DNA of 44,042 bases from Bacteroidota bacterium (GCA_029571985.1 JAKQVC010000254.1:1-44042); one strand, 5' to 3'. Counted from the first letter of the stretch, positions 8,783 through 18,553 are shown. The notes: a model not told the origin generated them from the sequence alone. Numbers and translations: made by a program.

Positions 8783-11341
8783 ATGAAAAACATGTTACGT
8801 TTTTTGCTGATGCTATGGGTATGCACCTATGCGCTTTCAGAAGCTAATGCCCAGTTTGTAGTTGGTGCCAACAATGGAGCAAATGCAGCTACTTCTTATC
8901 CGGCGCCTATTTTTGATTATTTCAAAACTTCCCGTTCGCAATATTTATATCTGGCGTCCGAATTAACAGCCGCAGGTATGACACCGGGATTTATTGATGA
9001 ATTAAGCTGGAATGTGACTGTAATTCCGGCAGGAACAAATGCTACCGAAAACTACACCATTAAAATGTTGTCGACTGCTGTTTCCTCGCTGAGTATTACA
9101 GGCTGGGAGTCTGGCGCATCCCTCGTTTGGGGGCCCGCTGATTACAACGCAGTTGTGGGCACTAATTTATTTACACTTGATAATCCTTTCTATTGGAATG
9201 GTACGGATAATATCATTGTAGAAGTTTGTGGAGGTGATGATAATATTGAATATACTAAAAACGTGCGCACAACCTGGACAGGTCCACTTGGATTTAATGC
9301 ATCCCGAACCTATGCCAGTGATACAGATACGGATCCTTGTGGTTATACAGGAACAGAATTTGAAGACGCTGTAACAGGTGGAGCTGATTATCGCCCACAG
9401 GCTACCTTTGGAATGATTGAAGCAGTGAATTGCGCCGATCTCCCGATTATCGGACCAACAGATGCATCCTCAACTGAAGTGTGCGCAGGTGAAACATTTA
9501 TTTTATCTATTGCATCCATCGCTGAATTGGGTATTGAATACGCCTGGTATAGTTCACCAAATGGCGTAAGCTGGACACTTATTCCTGGCGCAACCGGACC
9601 TTCTTTGTCATATTCACAAACAGATACATCCTATTATCGATGTACAGTTACCTGTACTTTCAGTGGAGATAATTCAAACTCAATTCCGGCTTATATTACC
9701 ATGAAACCGGAAACAGAATGTTATTGCGAACCATCTTATGTTTTGGGTACACAGGAAGGCGATTTTGTGAGCAATGTTTCTTTGGGTGATATTGCAAATC
9801 CAACAGGTGCAGAACTTTCTCCGTACTATATTTATTACGAAGATCTCAGTACTGATATCACAAAAGGTCAAAGCTATACATTGACTATTTCCTGTGGTGA
9901 ATATGAATTAAACAACTGCATGGCAGCCTGGATTGATTTTGACAGAGATGGCACTTTCTCAGCAAGTGAGAAATTGGGCGAAACTACTGCAATGACAGCC
10001 TATTCATCTACTAGTTATACATTTGTTGTTCCAGCCTGGGCAGTTGTAGGCCAAACTCGTATGCGTGTGCGCGATGTCTATAATGTTGCAGGTATTTTGC
10101 CTTGCGGCGGATATGAATATGGTGAAGCTGAAGATTATAATGTTCAGATTTTATCAGGCGAACCACCAGTAGCAGCCTTCACATTCGCCGGTGATCCGAA
10201 TGTAACTTTCACTGACTTGTCAACGGGTGAACCGTTAAGCTGGAGTTGGACTTTTGGAGATGGCGGTGTGTCTACTGAAGTTAATCCTACTCACCTGTAT
10301 ACCATGAACGGCACCTATTCAGTATGTCTTACCGTTGCCTCCGGACTAGGTGAAAATACCAATTGTCAGGATGTAATTATCAGTTCTTACTTACCTCCTG
10401 CTGCTGCATTTACCTATACCGGTGATCCAACATTTTTATTTACGGATATGACAGCCAATGACCCTGAAACATGGACATGGGATTTTGGTGATGGATTTAC
10501 TTCCACTGACCAAAATCCGGAACATACCTATATTGCAAATGGAACATATACCGTGTGCTTAACCGTTACGAATGTTACCGGTTCTGACAATGTATGCGAA
10601 AATGTTGTTGTAAACGGCTATCCGACACCATTGGCCGACTTTAGTTATACCGGTGATCCGACGGTAGATTTTACTGACTTAAGTACGAATGACCCTGATT
10701 CCTGGTTCTGGGAATTTGGCGATGGTGGTTTAAGTGGTGATCAAAATCCATCACATACCTATCTGGCAAATGGCGTGTATTCTGTTTGCCTTACAGTTTC
10801 AGGTCCCGGTGGTTTGAATACTAGCTGTCAGGATGTAACTATTGCATATTATGGTGCTGCTCCAGTTGCAGATTTTTCATACGTAATCGATGAGCTTTCA
10901 ATTGATTTTACTGACCTGTCTACCAACGACCCAACAGATTGGTTATGGGATTTTGGTGATGGAGAAATTTCAGGTATTCAAAATCCATCACATACGTATG
11001 AAGACGCAGGCCAATTTACAATCTGCCTTACCGCAACCAACGGCTGGGGCGATAGCGAAAATGCCTGTAAAGATTTGGAAGTGTTTGTTGGCATTCAAAA
11101 TACACAACAGACCCATCTGGATATCTATCCGAACCCAACAAGTGATTTAGTATATATTCCAAATGTGCCTGTCGATGCGCAAATACGCGTGATCGATTTG
11201 CAGGGCCGCTTTGTGCAGGTTAATTCTACACAAGCAGGGACAATAACTGCGTTGCATGTGCAATCGCTCCCTGCCGGTACCTATCAGGTGCTGATATCTA
11301 CTCAGGATGCTATGTATCATGCCCTGTTTATTAAGGAGTAA
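8783..11341 (+). CDS. Secreted GEVED/PKD-repeat protein with T9SS sorting domain
   Basis: An 852-residue secreted, probably cell-surface, protein. The signal peptide ends near EANAQF (residue 24), followed by an unassigned domain (25-215). An Ig-like segment (about 220-303) has the paired Cys pattern EVCAGETF...YRCTVTC. A GEVED domain (about 313-456) has WIDFDRDGTFSASE and YGEAEDYNV. Four PKD repeats (about 459-537, 540-613, 617-690, 694-768) each carry a W-x-W/F-x-FGDG core. A T9SS type A tail (about 773-852) contains IYPNPTSD. No catalytic domain was seen, so adhesion or matrix binding is an inference from the modules. A TTG codon lies directly before the ATG at 8783; the ATG is the more natural start. 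Confidence 0.92.
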   Translation: MKNMLRFLLMLWVCTYALSEANAQFVVGANNGANAATSYPAPIFDYFKTSRSQYLYLASELTAAGMTPGFIDELSWNVTVIPAGTNATENYTIKMLSTAVSSLSITGWESGASLVWGPADYNAVVGTNLFTLDNPFYWNGTDNIIVEVCGGDDNIEYTKNVRTTWTGPLGFNASRTYASDTDTDPCGYTGTEFEDAVTGGADYRPQATFGMIEAVNCADLPIIGPTDASSTEVCAGETFILSIASIAELGIEYAWYSSPNGVSWTLIPGATGPSLSYSQTDTSYYRCTVTCTFSGDNSNSIPAYITMKPETECYCEPSYVLGTQEGDFVSNVSLGDIANPTGAELSPYYIYYEDLSTDITKGQSYTLTISCGEYELNNCMAAWIDFDRDGTFSASEKLGETTAMTAYSSTSYTFVVPAWAVVGQTRMRVRDVYNVAGILPCGGYEYGEAEDYNVQILSGEPPVAAFTFAGDPNVTFTDLSTGEPLSWSWTFGDGGVSTEVNPTHLYTMNGTYSVCLTVASGLGENTNCQDVIISSYLPPAAAFTYTGDPTFLFTDMTANDPETWTWDFGDGFTSTDQNPEHTYIANGTYTVCLTVTNVTGSDNVCENVVVNGYPTPLADFSYTGDPTVDFTDLSTNDPDSWFWEFGDGGLSGDQNPSHTYLANGVYSVCLTVSGPGGLNTSCQDVTIAYYGAAPVADFSYVIDELSIDFTDLSTNDPTDWLWDFGDGEISGIQNPSHTYEDAGQFTICLTATNGWGDSENACKDLEVFVGIQNTQQTHLDIYPNPTSDLVYIPNVPVDAQIRVIDLQGRFVQVNSTQAGTITALHVQSLPAGTYQVLISTQDAMYHALFIKE

Positions 11342-11363
11342 TGACAAATTTTAAAATGTTTGC

Positions 11364-11397
11364 AAGAGGCTGTTTGATAAAAACAGCCTCTTTTTTT
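11364..11397 (+). terminator. Intrinsic terminator after the PKD-domain gene
   Basis: A 12-bp stem (11364-11375 with 11381-11392), a 5-base loop and a T-run through 11397, located 22 bases after the stop codon. Confidence 0.93.
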
Positions 11398-11658
11398 GTA
11401 GGTAATATTCGGGTTGTGCCTGCGGGGCGATATTATATTTTAATTCAGCAGATAACGCCTCAACTGCTGAGTGCGCAATAAGTGAATGTTTCAATCTAAA
11501 GAAATCTATAAATCCAGCATCTGACTGGATGGTAGTATCAGCCATTTTCTTTGTGCATCAATATCCCTGCACCCGCACAGGCAGGCTGTCCCATCATACG
11601 TGGGCGTAGGGATTGTCCGAAAGCCAAATCTACTCAACCACCTTTCCCTTCTATTCAG
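11398..11658. other. Intergenic region upstream of glyA, no convincing gene
   Basis: About 260 bases lie before the glyA promoter. The only notable ORF is a 64-codon minus-strand frame (11351-11545), which runs straight through the terminator hairpin and has no recognisable homology. No RNA gene was recognised. Confidence 0.4.
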
Positions 11659-11666
11659 TAATTTTG
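11659..11666 (+). promoter_or_regulatory. Bacteroidota -7 box (TAATTTTG) of glyA
   Basis: An exact TAnnTTTG match 16 bases before the glyA ATG, implying a leader of roughly 10 bases. No obvious -33 TTG was seen. Confidence 0.6.
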
Positions 11667-11682
11667 TCGCAAACAACTTAAT

Positions 11683-12957
11683 ATGCGCCGAGATACGGAA
11701 GTTTTTGATATTATTCAGAAAGAACTCATACGCCAGACAGAAGGCATCGAATTAATTGCCAGCGAAAATTATGTGAGCAATGAAGTGCTGGAAGCGATGG
11801 GCAGTTGCATGACCAATAAATATGCAGAAGGCTATCCCGGAAAAAGATATTACGGCGGTTGTGAATTTGTTGATCAAACAGAAACATTAGCCATCGAACG
11901 TGCAAAAAAATTATTTGGCGCCGAATATGCAAATGTTCAACCACATAGCGGCGCACAGGCAAATGCTGCAGTCATGTTGGCATGTATTCAGCCTGGTGAT
12001 ACTTTGCTAGGATTTAATTTATCTCATGGCGGTCACCTGACACACGGTAGTCCGGTGAATTTCAGCGGCAAGTTATATCGACCAACTTTTTATTCTGTTG
12101 AAGAAGAAACCGGTCGCATTGATATGGATAAAGTGGAAGCCATTGCATTAGCAGAAAAACCAAAATTAATTATCTGCGGCGCCAGTGCTTATGCCCGTGA
12201 TTGGGATTATGCGCGCTTTCGTTCCATAGCTGATCAAGTTGGTGCTATTTTGTTGGCTGATATTTCACATCCTGCGGGATTAATTGCAGCCAAATTGTTA
12301 AATGACCCTATGCCGCATTGTCATATCGTTACCACAACTACGCATAAAACATTACGTGGGCCACGTGGTGGTATGATAATGATGGGAAAAGATTTTCCAA
12401 ATCCATGGGGACAAACCACACCAAAAGGTGAAGTGAAAATGATGAGCGCCGTATTGGATGGTGCTGTTTTTCCTGGAACACAAGGTGGTCCGCTCGAACA
12501 TGTGATTGCTGCGAAAGCCGTTGCTTTTGGCGAAGATTTACATGCCGATTATATTACTTATGGTAAACAGGTAATTGCAAATGCGCAAGCAATGGCCAAA
12601 GCATTTGTAGATAAAGGATATAAGATTATTAGCGGCGGCACCGACAATCACCTGATGTTGATTGATTTGCGCAATAAAAATATTTCCGGTAAAAAAACTG
12701 AAGCACTTTTAGGTGAAGCGCATATTACCGTGAATAAAAATATGGTGCCGTTTGATGATAAATCACCATTTGTAACTTCCGGCATTCGCATCGGAACACC
12801 TGCTATCACAACGCGTGGTATGAAAGAAGCGGATATGCAAAAGATTGTGGATTGGATTGACCGATTGGTTATGGCACCGGATGACGCACATGTTATTGCA
12901 ACTGTGGGAAATGAGGTGAAAGCATTCGCCTCTGCGTTTCCATTGTATGCCTGGTAA
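11683..12957 (+). CDS. glyA: Serine hydroxymethyltransferase
   Basis: This 424-residue PLP enzyme interconverts serine plus tetrahydrofolate with glycine plus 5,10-methylenetetrahydrofolate and supplies one-carbon units in the cytoplasm. Visible landmarks are IELIASENY (22-30), the [14 protein letters not shown] block (51-64), HSGAQAN (88-94), the PLP-binding Asp in [10 protein letters not shown] (D193) and the Schiff-base Lys in [14 protein letters not shown] (K222). The DISHPAGLI variant is typical of Bacteroidota enzymes. Length and ends are normal. A sulfurtransferase gene follows 28 bases downstream on the same strand and may be co-transcribed. Confidence 0.98.
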   Translation: MRRDTEVFDIIQKELIRQTEGIELIASENYVSNEVLEAMGSCMTNKYAEGYPGKRYYGGCEFVDQTETLAIERAKKLFGAEYANVQPHSGAQANAAVMLACIQPGDTLLGFNLSHGGHLTHGSPVNFSGKLYRPTFYSVEEETGRIDMDKVEAIALAEKPKLIICGASAYARDWDYARFRSIADQVGAILLADISHPAGLIAAKLLNDPMPHCHIVTTTTHKTLRGPRGGMIMMGKDFPNPWGQTTPKGEVKMMSAVLDGAVFPGTQGGPLEHVIAAKAVAFGEDLHADYITYGKQVIANAQAMAKAFVDKGYKIISGGTDNHLMLIDLRNKNISGKKTEALLGEAHITVNKNMVPFDDKSPFVTSGIRIGTPAITTRGMKEADMQKIVDWIDRLVMAPDDAHVIATVGNEVKAFASAFPLYAW

Positions 12958-12985
12958 TCTGTCTGTAACAGGCAGTTAATTTACG

Positions 12986-13840
12986 ATGATGTCAATTGCA
13001 CCCATTATATCCATCGGCGAACTCAAAGAAATCTGCAACAAGCCGGAGGTTTTAATTTTTGATGCAAGTAATCATAAACATGCACGCGAACAATATGCAC
13101 ACAAACATTTACAGGGTGCATTTTTTGTAGATATCAATACACAGTTAGCCGATATTCAACCGGATGTAGCTGTTGGTGGCCGACACCCATTGCCGACAAT
13201 TGCAGACTTTTCTACTACATTAAGGATACTCGGGATATCATCCACAAGTCATGTTATAGTGTACGATGACAGTAAGGGGGCCAATGCAGCGGCGCGTTTT
13301 TGGTGGATGTTAAAAGCGGTGGGTCACGACAAGGTGCAGGTTTTGAACGGGGGCATACAAGCTGCAGAGCAATTTGGATTTCCGATGCAAACAGGAATTA
13401 ATATTCCTGTACCTGCTGCTGAAAATTATCCGATGCAGCAGTGGCTGCTTCCAATTGCACAAATGGATGAAGTAGAACAGGTGTCTCAAAAGAATGATTA
13501 TTTGGTCATAGATGTGCGTGATGCCTATCGCTACAACGGTGAATCAGAGCCAATCGATTTGATAGCCGGTCATATTCCAGGCGCTGAAAATATTCCATTC
13601 ACCGAAAATCTGGATGCTGCTGGTTTATTTCTGCAGCCCGATGTATTGAAAGAAGGATACGCCCAAATTACAGAGGGGAAATCTACTGATCATATTATTG
13701 TGCACTGTGGTTCAGGTGTAACGGCTTGTCACACCTTGCTCGCAATGTCTTATGCCGGATTGGAATTACCTAAATTGTATGTGGGCTCCTGGAGTGAATG
13801 GAGTAGGAATGCAAAGGAGATTGCAACGAAAGTTTCCTGA
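12986..13840 (+). CDS. sseA: Two-domain sulfurtransferase (3-mercaptopyruvate/thiosulfate type)
   Basis: A 284-residue tandem rhodanese protein. The N-terminal domain (about 8-130) is the non-catalytic copy: YDDSKGANAARFWWML has Asp where the active Cys would be. The C-terminal domain (about 150-284) carries the active-site loop CGSGVTA with Cys241. The CG[ST]GVT form favours 3-mercaptopyruvate over thiosulfate in characterised family members. DVRDAYRYNGESEPID and GHIPGAENIPF are the conserved rhodanese blocks. Two adjacent ATGs (12986 and 12989) are possible starts. It lies 28 bases after glyA and ends 7 bases before the stop of a convergent T9SS gene. Predicted cytoplasmic, since no signal peptide is visible. 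Confidence 0.93.
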   Translation: MMSIAPIISIGELKEICNKPEVLIFDASNHKHAREQYAHKHLQGAFFVDINTQLADIQPDVAVGGRHPLPTIADFSTTLRILGISSTSHVIVYDDSKGANAAARFWWMLKAVGHDKVQVLNGGIQAAEQFGFPMQTGINIPVPAAENYPMQQWLLPIAQMDEVEQVSQKNDYLVIDVRDAYRYNGESEPIDLIAGHIPGAENIPFTENLDAAGLFLQPDVLKEGYAQITEGKSTDHIIVHCGSGVTACHTLLAMSYAGLELPKLYVGSWSEWSRNAKEIATKVS

Positions 13841-13847
13841 ACAGTTT

Positions 13848-15311
13848 TTAATTTTTAATCCATGTGCCCCAACGATTATTGCCATTAAATTCTTCTACAA
13901 TAAGATATGCTCCTGCTGGCAATTTGCTCACATAGATATAACCATTTTCAGCATTCGATTGTGAAATCAATTGACCTGAAATAGTAAAGATGCTATAATT
14001 TGCTTGCTGAACCAAAGGGGATTGGATATGCAGCAATTCATTTGCGGGATTCGGATATACCGTCAAACCTTGTGAGCCATATTGTTCATCAATTGTAACC
14101 GGCCAGTAGTTTCCTGTTGCATAACCTGAAACAATAGAACCAACTAGGCTGCTGTATTGGTAGTCATCATAGCACCCTTCACCATAAAATGTTAGTCCAC
14201 GATAAAGGTCTATCATAAATTGGCTGGGCCCGCACATAATTTCGCCAATTTCGCAATCGTCAAGTAGAACAAATTCAGGCAAAATACTTACCTGATAGGA
14301 AACACAATCAGCTCCACAAATTGTGTCGAAAAATAATGCCCTAGCTCCCAATACATAGCCGTCAGGATCATGAAATGATATGTCGTTTGATTCAGGTAAT
14401 TCAGGACTTAATATATAGCCATTACCAAAGTAATTTACTGCTGTTTCAAGTGCTTTTTTGTAGAAGGTTTGGCCGTATTCGGTTTCAATAAAATTAATTG
14501 TAATCTTTTCATCATCCCTTTCTACACTTGCGACGGTCCTAATAAAATAGGAAGCGGTAGTAGTATAGCTAGTGGTTAATTTATATTTTAGAATATCGCC
14601 GGGTTGCAGTCCTATCCAATTTGCAAAAGAGGGGACTACTGCGCCAACTGTATCGCCATCTTTTATGCAACCTTGTAAAATTGAATTGCCATAATAATGT
14701 GCATTGTATATGTTGTTTTCCATTCGATTTAATGCGTCCGGGTTAGGATAGTGAACCAGACCATAGTGCTTGCTTAATATTAAATACTGATCATCAAGGT
14801 TATGGTCACCTTCCCAAATTGTATCAATTTGTATGGAGTAATAACGCAAGCTATCAAACACGTTGCCAACCATGCCATAACCGATTGAATCATAGGCAAT
14901 CTGAAAGTGGTCGATATCTGTGTCTGTCAAAGTTGAATATATTGGCCATGAGGAACCCGGCATTGAGTCCAAAGAAATATAAATGGGATTTTCAATCTCA
15001 GGGTGCTCGCTAAAGTAAAGTGTATTGCTAATGCGTTTCCATCTTCGCACCAGACTTTGAGTGCTGGTTTCAAATGCAATGGAATCTAAGGTCGACCGGC
15101 ATAACACAGTATCTGATAAAAGGGAGTGCGCAAAGGCGTAATAAATAGTTGTGTCACCGCTTGATTTAACTGAATCAGTTAAGGTATAAAATGCTTCTTG
15201 GAAAAAATCGTCGCCATAATATGATTTCTGCTCATATGGGAATAAATCCCAATCTTGGCCATATGAAAATGAGGATGCCATAGAAAATAATATAAGCAGA
15301 AACTTGTTCAT
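13848..15311 (-). CDS. Secreted protein of unknown function with T9SS sorting domain
   Basis: A 487-residue secreted protein. The signal peptide MNKFLLILFSMASSFSYGQ ends at residue 19. The large middle part has no family I recognise; it is rich in Tyr, Asp and Ser, with short aromatic strands. The C-terminal T9SS type A domain (about 410-487) contains LTVYPNPANELLHI and ends GTWIKN. The open frame extends 22 codons upstream to 15377, but the ATG at 15311 gives a proper signal peptide directly and is preferred. A cluster of Cys residues around 360-380 (CGADCVSY, DDCEIGEIMCG) could form disulfides outside the cell. No enzymatic motif was seen. Confidence 0.85.
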   Translation of the reverse strand: MNKFLLILFSMASSFSYGQDWDLFPYEQKSYYGDDFFQEAFYTLTDSVKSSGDTTIYYAFAHSLLSDTVLCRSTLDSIAFETSTQSLVRRWKRISNTLYFSEHPEIENPIYISLDSMPGSSWPIYSTLTDTDIDHFQIAYDSIGYGMVGNVFDSLRYYSIQIDTIWEGDHNLDDQYLILSKHYGLVHYPNPDALNRMENNIYNAHYYGNSILQGCIKDGDTVGAVVPSFANWIGLQPGDILKYKLTTSYTTTASYFIRTVASVERDDEKITINFIETEYGQTFYKKALETAVNYFGNGYILSPELPESNDISFHDPDGYVLGARALFFDTICGADCVSYQVSILPEFVLLDDCEIGEIMCGPSQFMIDLYRGLTFYGEGCYDDYQYSSLVGSIVSGYATGNYWPVTIDEQYGSQGLTVYPNPANELLHIQSPLVQQANYSIFTISGQLISQSNAENGYIYVSKLPAGAYLIVEEFNGNNRWGTWIKN

Positions 15312-15901
15312 AATTATGTTCAATAAATCTATATCTTTATTCCTTTCGGTAAACCTCAAAGTGTTTAATAGCCGCATTCACAGGAGATTATAATACATTA
15401 AATATTTAGCAATCATACTTGACGCAAAAAAGTATTATTGTGTAATCCATATTGTTGATTCTGGGGTTTATTCAGTTTGCTGTTTGTTTGGATTAAACTA
15501 ATCGTGCGATTTGGCAATTGAACAAACCGCACTTATACAAATATACATAATAAAGAAATAAATTCCAGGAGGAGGGTTTTTAGTGATAATTTGGAATTGC
15601 ATAATGCACGGAATTATTGTGGTGGCCGCCTCCACCTGACTTCAACTTGAAAATGACATGCCAGAGCGATTGGACTGGTCGAGCACCTTGGGTTAGGGTT
15701 TAACAATGTCATGGCTTGTGACTATAATGGGGGTTTTCGATGGGCATTGATAATTGCTGGTAGAAAATTGCATCCATATGTCACGCAAGGGATGGAAGGC
15801 ACATCTGTCCGGATTGGCGATGTTTTGCGGATTTAACTTCAAAAAGCGGACCGAAGTTCTTTTTCTATGACCCGAACCATAGAATATTTTTCCATCGTGC
15901 T
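15312..15901. other. 590-base gap with no intact gene
   Basis: This stretch lies between a minus-strand T9SS gene and a plus-strand broken GxxExxY gene. All frames are short and interrupted. The last 35 bases or so may contain the displaced N-terminus of the GxxExxY gene in another frame (ATG at 15867 reading MTRTIEYFSIV). The rest may be decayed sequence. No RNA gene or clear hairpin was recognised. Confidence 0.45.
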
Positions 15902-16243
15902 ATGATAGTGCATGGGTTTTTGGGGAATGGATTTCCTGAATTAATTTATCAGAGAGCATTAGCAATTAGGTCTCGGATGGTGTGAATGCACTTTAACCGT
16001 GAATTTGAAATAGATGTGGTTTATCGTGATGAACACATCGGTAATGGGCTCGTTGATTTTCTTGTAGAAGATTTGATTTCAGTAGAACTGAAAGCACGAC
16101 CGGTAATGGAAGACCTCCACATTGCTCAAGCCATCAATTACCTGAAAGCATACAACCTTAAAGTTGCCATCCGCATCAACTTCGGTGAACCCAGCCTCCA
16201 CTTCAATCGCCTCGCAATCAAAAAATTCAATCCCAAGCCATGA
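15902..16243 (+). pseudogene. GxxExxY (PDDEXK_3-like) protein gene interrupted by an in-frame TGA
   Basis: From ATG 15902 the frame reads VHGFLGNGFPELIYQRALAI, which contains the family's name motif G-x-x-E-x-x-Y (GFPELIY). It then hits TGA at 15983-15985 where the family usually has Gly. It resumes in the same frame at ATG 15986 with FNREFEIDVVYRDEHIGNGLVDFLVEDLISVELKA and INFGEPSLHFNRLAIKK, the family's C-terminus with its D-x-x-V-E-x-K nuclease-like core. A GGA-to-TGA change is enough to explain the stop. The usual 30-40 N-terminal residues upstream of VHGFLG are not in frame. Family function is unknown; a PD-(D/E)XK fold is predicted. An 85-residue product from 15986 is possible but would lack the signature motif. 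Confidence 0.82.
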
Positions 16244-16358
16244 TTACACACACTTAACATTTACATTTCATCTCACCCTTTGTATTTAAGCACACACATC
16301 AACTGTATTCAAATACACCCCATATTTGTGTTCAATCGCAGCCATCGCAAAAATCCTG

Positions 16359-17549
16359 TCAAAAGAATTCTGTTTTGTAAGGATACCGGATTTGATATTG
16401 CTCCTTAACTAAATCGGTGAGCATATTGCGGAGTAGTTCAATATTATCGCGTTGTGTTGCGGAAATAAATACACATGTTGCATTTGCTCGTTGCATCCAG
16501 GTGTTTTCTAATTCGGCTAATATATCTCGCTTTACATCACTGGATAGGTATTTGTCGAAATTCCGCTCTTCATATAAATCCATTTTATTGAAAACCAGAA
16601 TTGTTGGCTTCTCGAGAGCGTTTAATTCTTTCAACGTTTCACTTACTACTTTAATATGATCTTCGAAAGCGGGGTGACTAATATCTACCACATGCAATAA
16701 GATATCGCTTTCACGCACTTCATCTAGTGTCGATTTAAAACTTTCGATTAGGTGATGTGGTAATTTGCGGATAAACCCAACAGTATCACTCAGCAAAAAC
16801 GGAGTTCTGTCTAATACCACTTTGCGCACGGTGGTGTCGAGCGTGGCAAATAATTTATTTTCGGCAAATACTTCGCTCTTGCTCAGTAAATTCATCAGCG
16901 TGCTTTTGCCTACGTTGGTGTATCCTACTAATGAAACACGTATCAGTTCACCCCTGTTTTTGCGTTGAGTTTCGTTTTGTTGACCGATTTTGCGCAGTTG
17001 TTCTTTCAACAATGAAATACGCTGTTGTGCAACCCTCCTGTCGGTTTCAATTTCTTTTTCACCGGCACCACGCATACCGATACCCCCTTTGATACGGTCT
17101 AAGTGACCCCATAAACCTTTCAACCGGGGCAGCATATACTGGGTCTGTGCCAACTCAACCTGTGTCTTTGCCTGAACGGTTTGTGCACGGGTGGCAAAAA
17201 TATCCAGTATCAGCATCGAGCGGTCCAGCACTTTTACCTTGAGTTCTTCTTCAATATTGCGTAGTTGCGAAGGTGTTATTTCATCATCAAAAACCACAAT
17301 GTCAATTTCTTCCGCTTCTATAAATTGCTTGATCTCCATGAGCTTGCCCTTGCCAACGTAGGTGCGCGTATCGGGATGCTGCAGTTTTTGATAGAACTTC
17401 TCTACCGTAACCGCACCGGCTGTTTCTGCCAGAAATTGCAGCTCGTCTAAGAACTCGTTCAACTGTTCAAGGGTTTGGTCTTTAGTAACCAGGCCCACTA
17501 AGATGCAACGCTCTGTTTCGTTTGGTTTTATGGTAGGTTTATGCGACAT
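16359..17549 (-). CDS. hflX: GTPase HflX
   Basis: A 396-residue ribosome-associated GTPase, known in other bacteria to split stalled or heat-damaged 70S ribosomes. The N-terminal HflX domain (about 15-130) has YVGKGKL (64-70) and VVFDDEITPSQLRNIE. The middle helical linker has the signature GGIGMRGAGEKEIETDRR (about 155-172). The G domain (about 202-385) has the P-loop GYTNVGKST (209-217), DTVGF (255-259) and NKMD for base recognition. Length is normal. A minus-strand TACCTTTG box lies at 17617-17624, giving a leader of about 60 bases, longer than most in this window. It is divergent from a FemAB-like gene. Confidence 0.97.
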   Translation of the reverse strand: MSHKPTIKPNETERCILVGLVTKDQTLEQLNEFLDELQFLAETAGAVTVEKFYQKLQHPDTRTYVGKGKLMEIKQFIEAEEIDIVVFDDEITPSQLRNIEEELKVKVLDRSMLILDIFATRAQTVQAKTQVELAQTQYMLPRLKGLWGHLDRIKGGIGMRGAGEKEIETDRRVAQQRISLLKEQLRKIGQQNETQRKNRGELIRVSLVGYTNVGKSTLMNLLSKSEVFAENKLFATLDTTVRKVVLDRTPFLLSDTVGFIRKLPHHLIESFKSTLDEVRESDILLHVVDISHPAFEDHIKVVSETLKELNALEKPTILVFNKMDLYEERNFDKYLSSDVKRDILAELENTWMQRANATCVFISATQRDNIELLRNMLTDLVKEQYQIRYPYKTEFF

Positions 17550-17595
17550 GTTGATTAACCGGCTCCCTCTGGAAAATTATTGAGATGGGTTCTGT

Positions 17596-17603
17596 TATAT
17601 TTG
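17596..17603 (+). promoter_or_regulatory. Bacteroidota -7 box (TATATTTG) for the FemAB-like gene
   Basis: An exact TAnnTTTG match 53 bases before the ATG at 17657, with a TTG 13 bases further upstream. It faces the minus-strand box at 17617-17624, so the two start points would almost coincide. Confidence 0.5.
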
Positions 17604-17616
17604 CTGATATTCCCTG

Positions 17617-17624
17617 CAAAGGTA
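17617..17624 (-). promoter_or_regulatory. Bacteroidota -7 box (TACCTTTG) for hflX
   Basis: An exact consensus match on the minus strand, 67 bases before the hflX ATG. Its predicted start point is near 17611, within a few bases of the opposed plus-strand start. Confidence 0.5.
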
Positions 17625-17656
17625 ATGGTTAACCTAGTATTGAACGATTTAGCTGA

Positions 17657-18553
17657 ATGTCTGCCCAAATACACTATCTGAAACATGCCGAATTGGATAT
17701 GCAGCAATGGGATGCCTGCGTGCAGCAATCCGTGAATCGTTTGCCCTATGCCATGAGCTGGTATCTCGATGCCGCAACAGATCAGAGCTGGGATGCACTT
17801 GTGTTAGGCGCCTATCAGGCCGTACTGCCTGTTCCGGTGAAAGGGCAACTATTTTTCAAAAAAGCGTATCAACCGTTTTTTCTGCAGCAATTGGGTTTGT
17901 TTTATAAGGATATTGCCGATGCACAATTGCTCCCCGCGATGTTAGATGAACTTTTCGCACGGCATAAACGCATTCAGCTGCATTTGAATACAGACAATCT
18001 CCCTCCGGAGAAATACATCATCAAAAAAAGGGTTACGCATCACCTCAACCTGAATCCATCGTACGACGAGCTGATTAAACAATATAGCACTCAAATTAAA
18101 CGCAATCTGAAAAATGCGCGGCAATATCAACTCAGCATTGTACACAACGTTCAGCCGGATGACCTGTTACACATGCGTAGAAATTTTTTGTCGCATGTGA
18201 TTAAACAAGGTAATCAAAAAGAAGCTGATACACTTCGGTTGGGACGCATTATGCAGGCTGCAATCGATCATCAACAAGGTAAAATTGTTGGTGTGCAAGA
18301 TGCAGCAGGTAAATTGTGCGCAGGTATTTTTTTATTGTCGAATGACCGGTGCATGATTTATCTGTCGGCTGTTTCTACTGATTTGGGAAAAGATCAACAT
18401 GCTATGACATTTCTGCTGGATGATATTTTTCATCAGCATGCCAATGCTAATATTTTTTTCGATTTTGAAGGAAGTATGCAACCGGGTCTTGCCCGATACT
18501 ACAAAGGTTTTGGCGGCATGGAACACTGGTTTTCTGTTATTGGCAGAAAATAA
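17657..18553 (+). CDS. FemAB/GNAT-like acyltransferase family protein
   Basis: A 298-residue cytoplasmic protein resembling the FemAB-like and GNAT families in Bacteroidota. The N-terminal half (1-130) has the WYLDAAT and FFLQQLGLF blocks. The middle has YSTQIKRNLKNARQYQLSI (about 143-161), the basic helix seen in FemX/peptidoglycan-bridge-type proteins. The C-terminal half (about 170-298) has KIVGVQDAAGKLCAGIFLL and FFDFEGSMQPGLARYYKGFGG, a D-F-E-G-S...YKGFG signature common to this group. Acceptor and donor are unknown; aminoacyl or acetyl transfer onto a cell-envelope precursor is only an inference. The ATG at 17657 is the first plausible start. A possible comF promoter follows the gene. 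Confidence 0.72.
   Translation: MSAQIHYLKHAELDMQQWDACVQQSVNRLPYAMSWYLDAATDQSWDALVLGAYQAVLPVPVKGQLFFKKAYQPFFLQQLGLFYKDIADAQLLPAMLDELFARHKRIQLHLNTDNLPPEKYIIKKRVTHHLNLNPSYDELIKQYSTQIKRNLKNARQYQLSIVHNVQPDDLLHMRRNFLSHVIKQGNQKEADTLRLGRIMQAAIDHQQGKIVGVQDAAGKLCAGIFLLSNDRCMIYLSAVSTDLGKDQHAMTFLLDDIFHQHANANIFFDFEGSMQPGLARYYKGFGGMEHWFSVIGRK

Noticed and set aside
11351-11545. 64-codon minus-strand ORF (MADTTIQSDAG...) upstream of glyA
   Set aside because: It runs through the terminator hairpin and T-run of the PKD gene, has no recognisable motif and has no promoter box.
12960-12982. Hairpin between glyA and the sulfurtransferase as a terminator
   Set aside because: The stem is only 7 bp with a G-T pair and a weak T-run, and the next gene starts almost at once, so the two are more likely co-transcribed.
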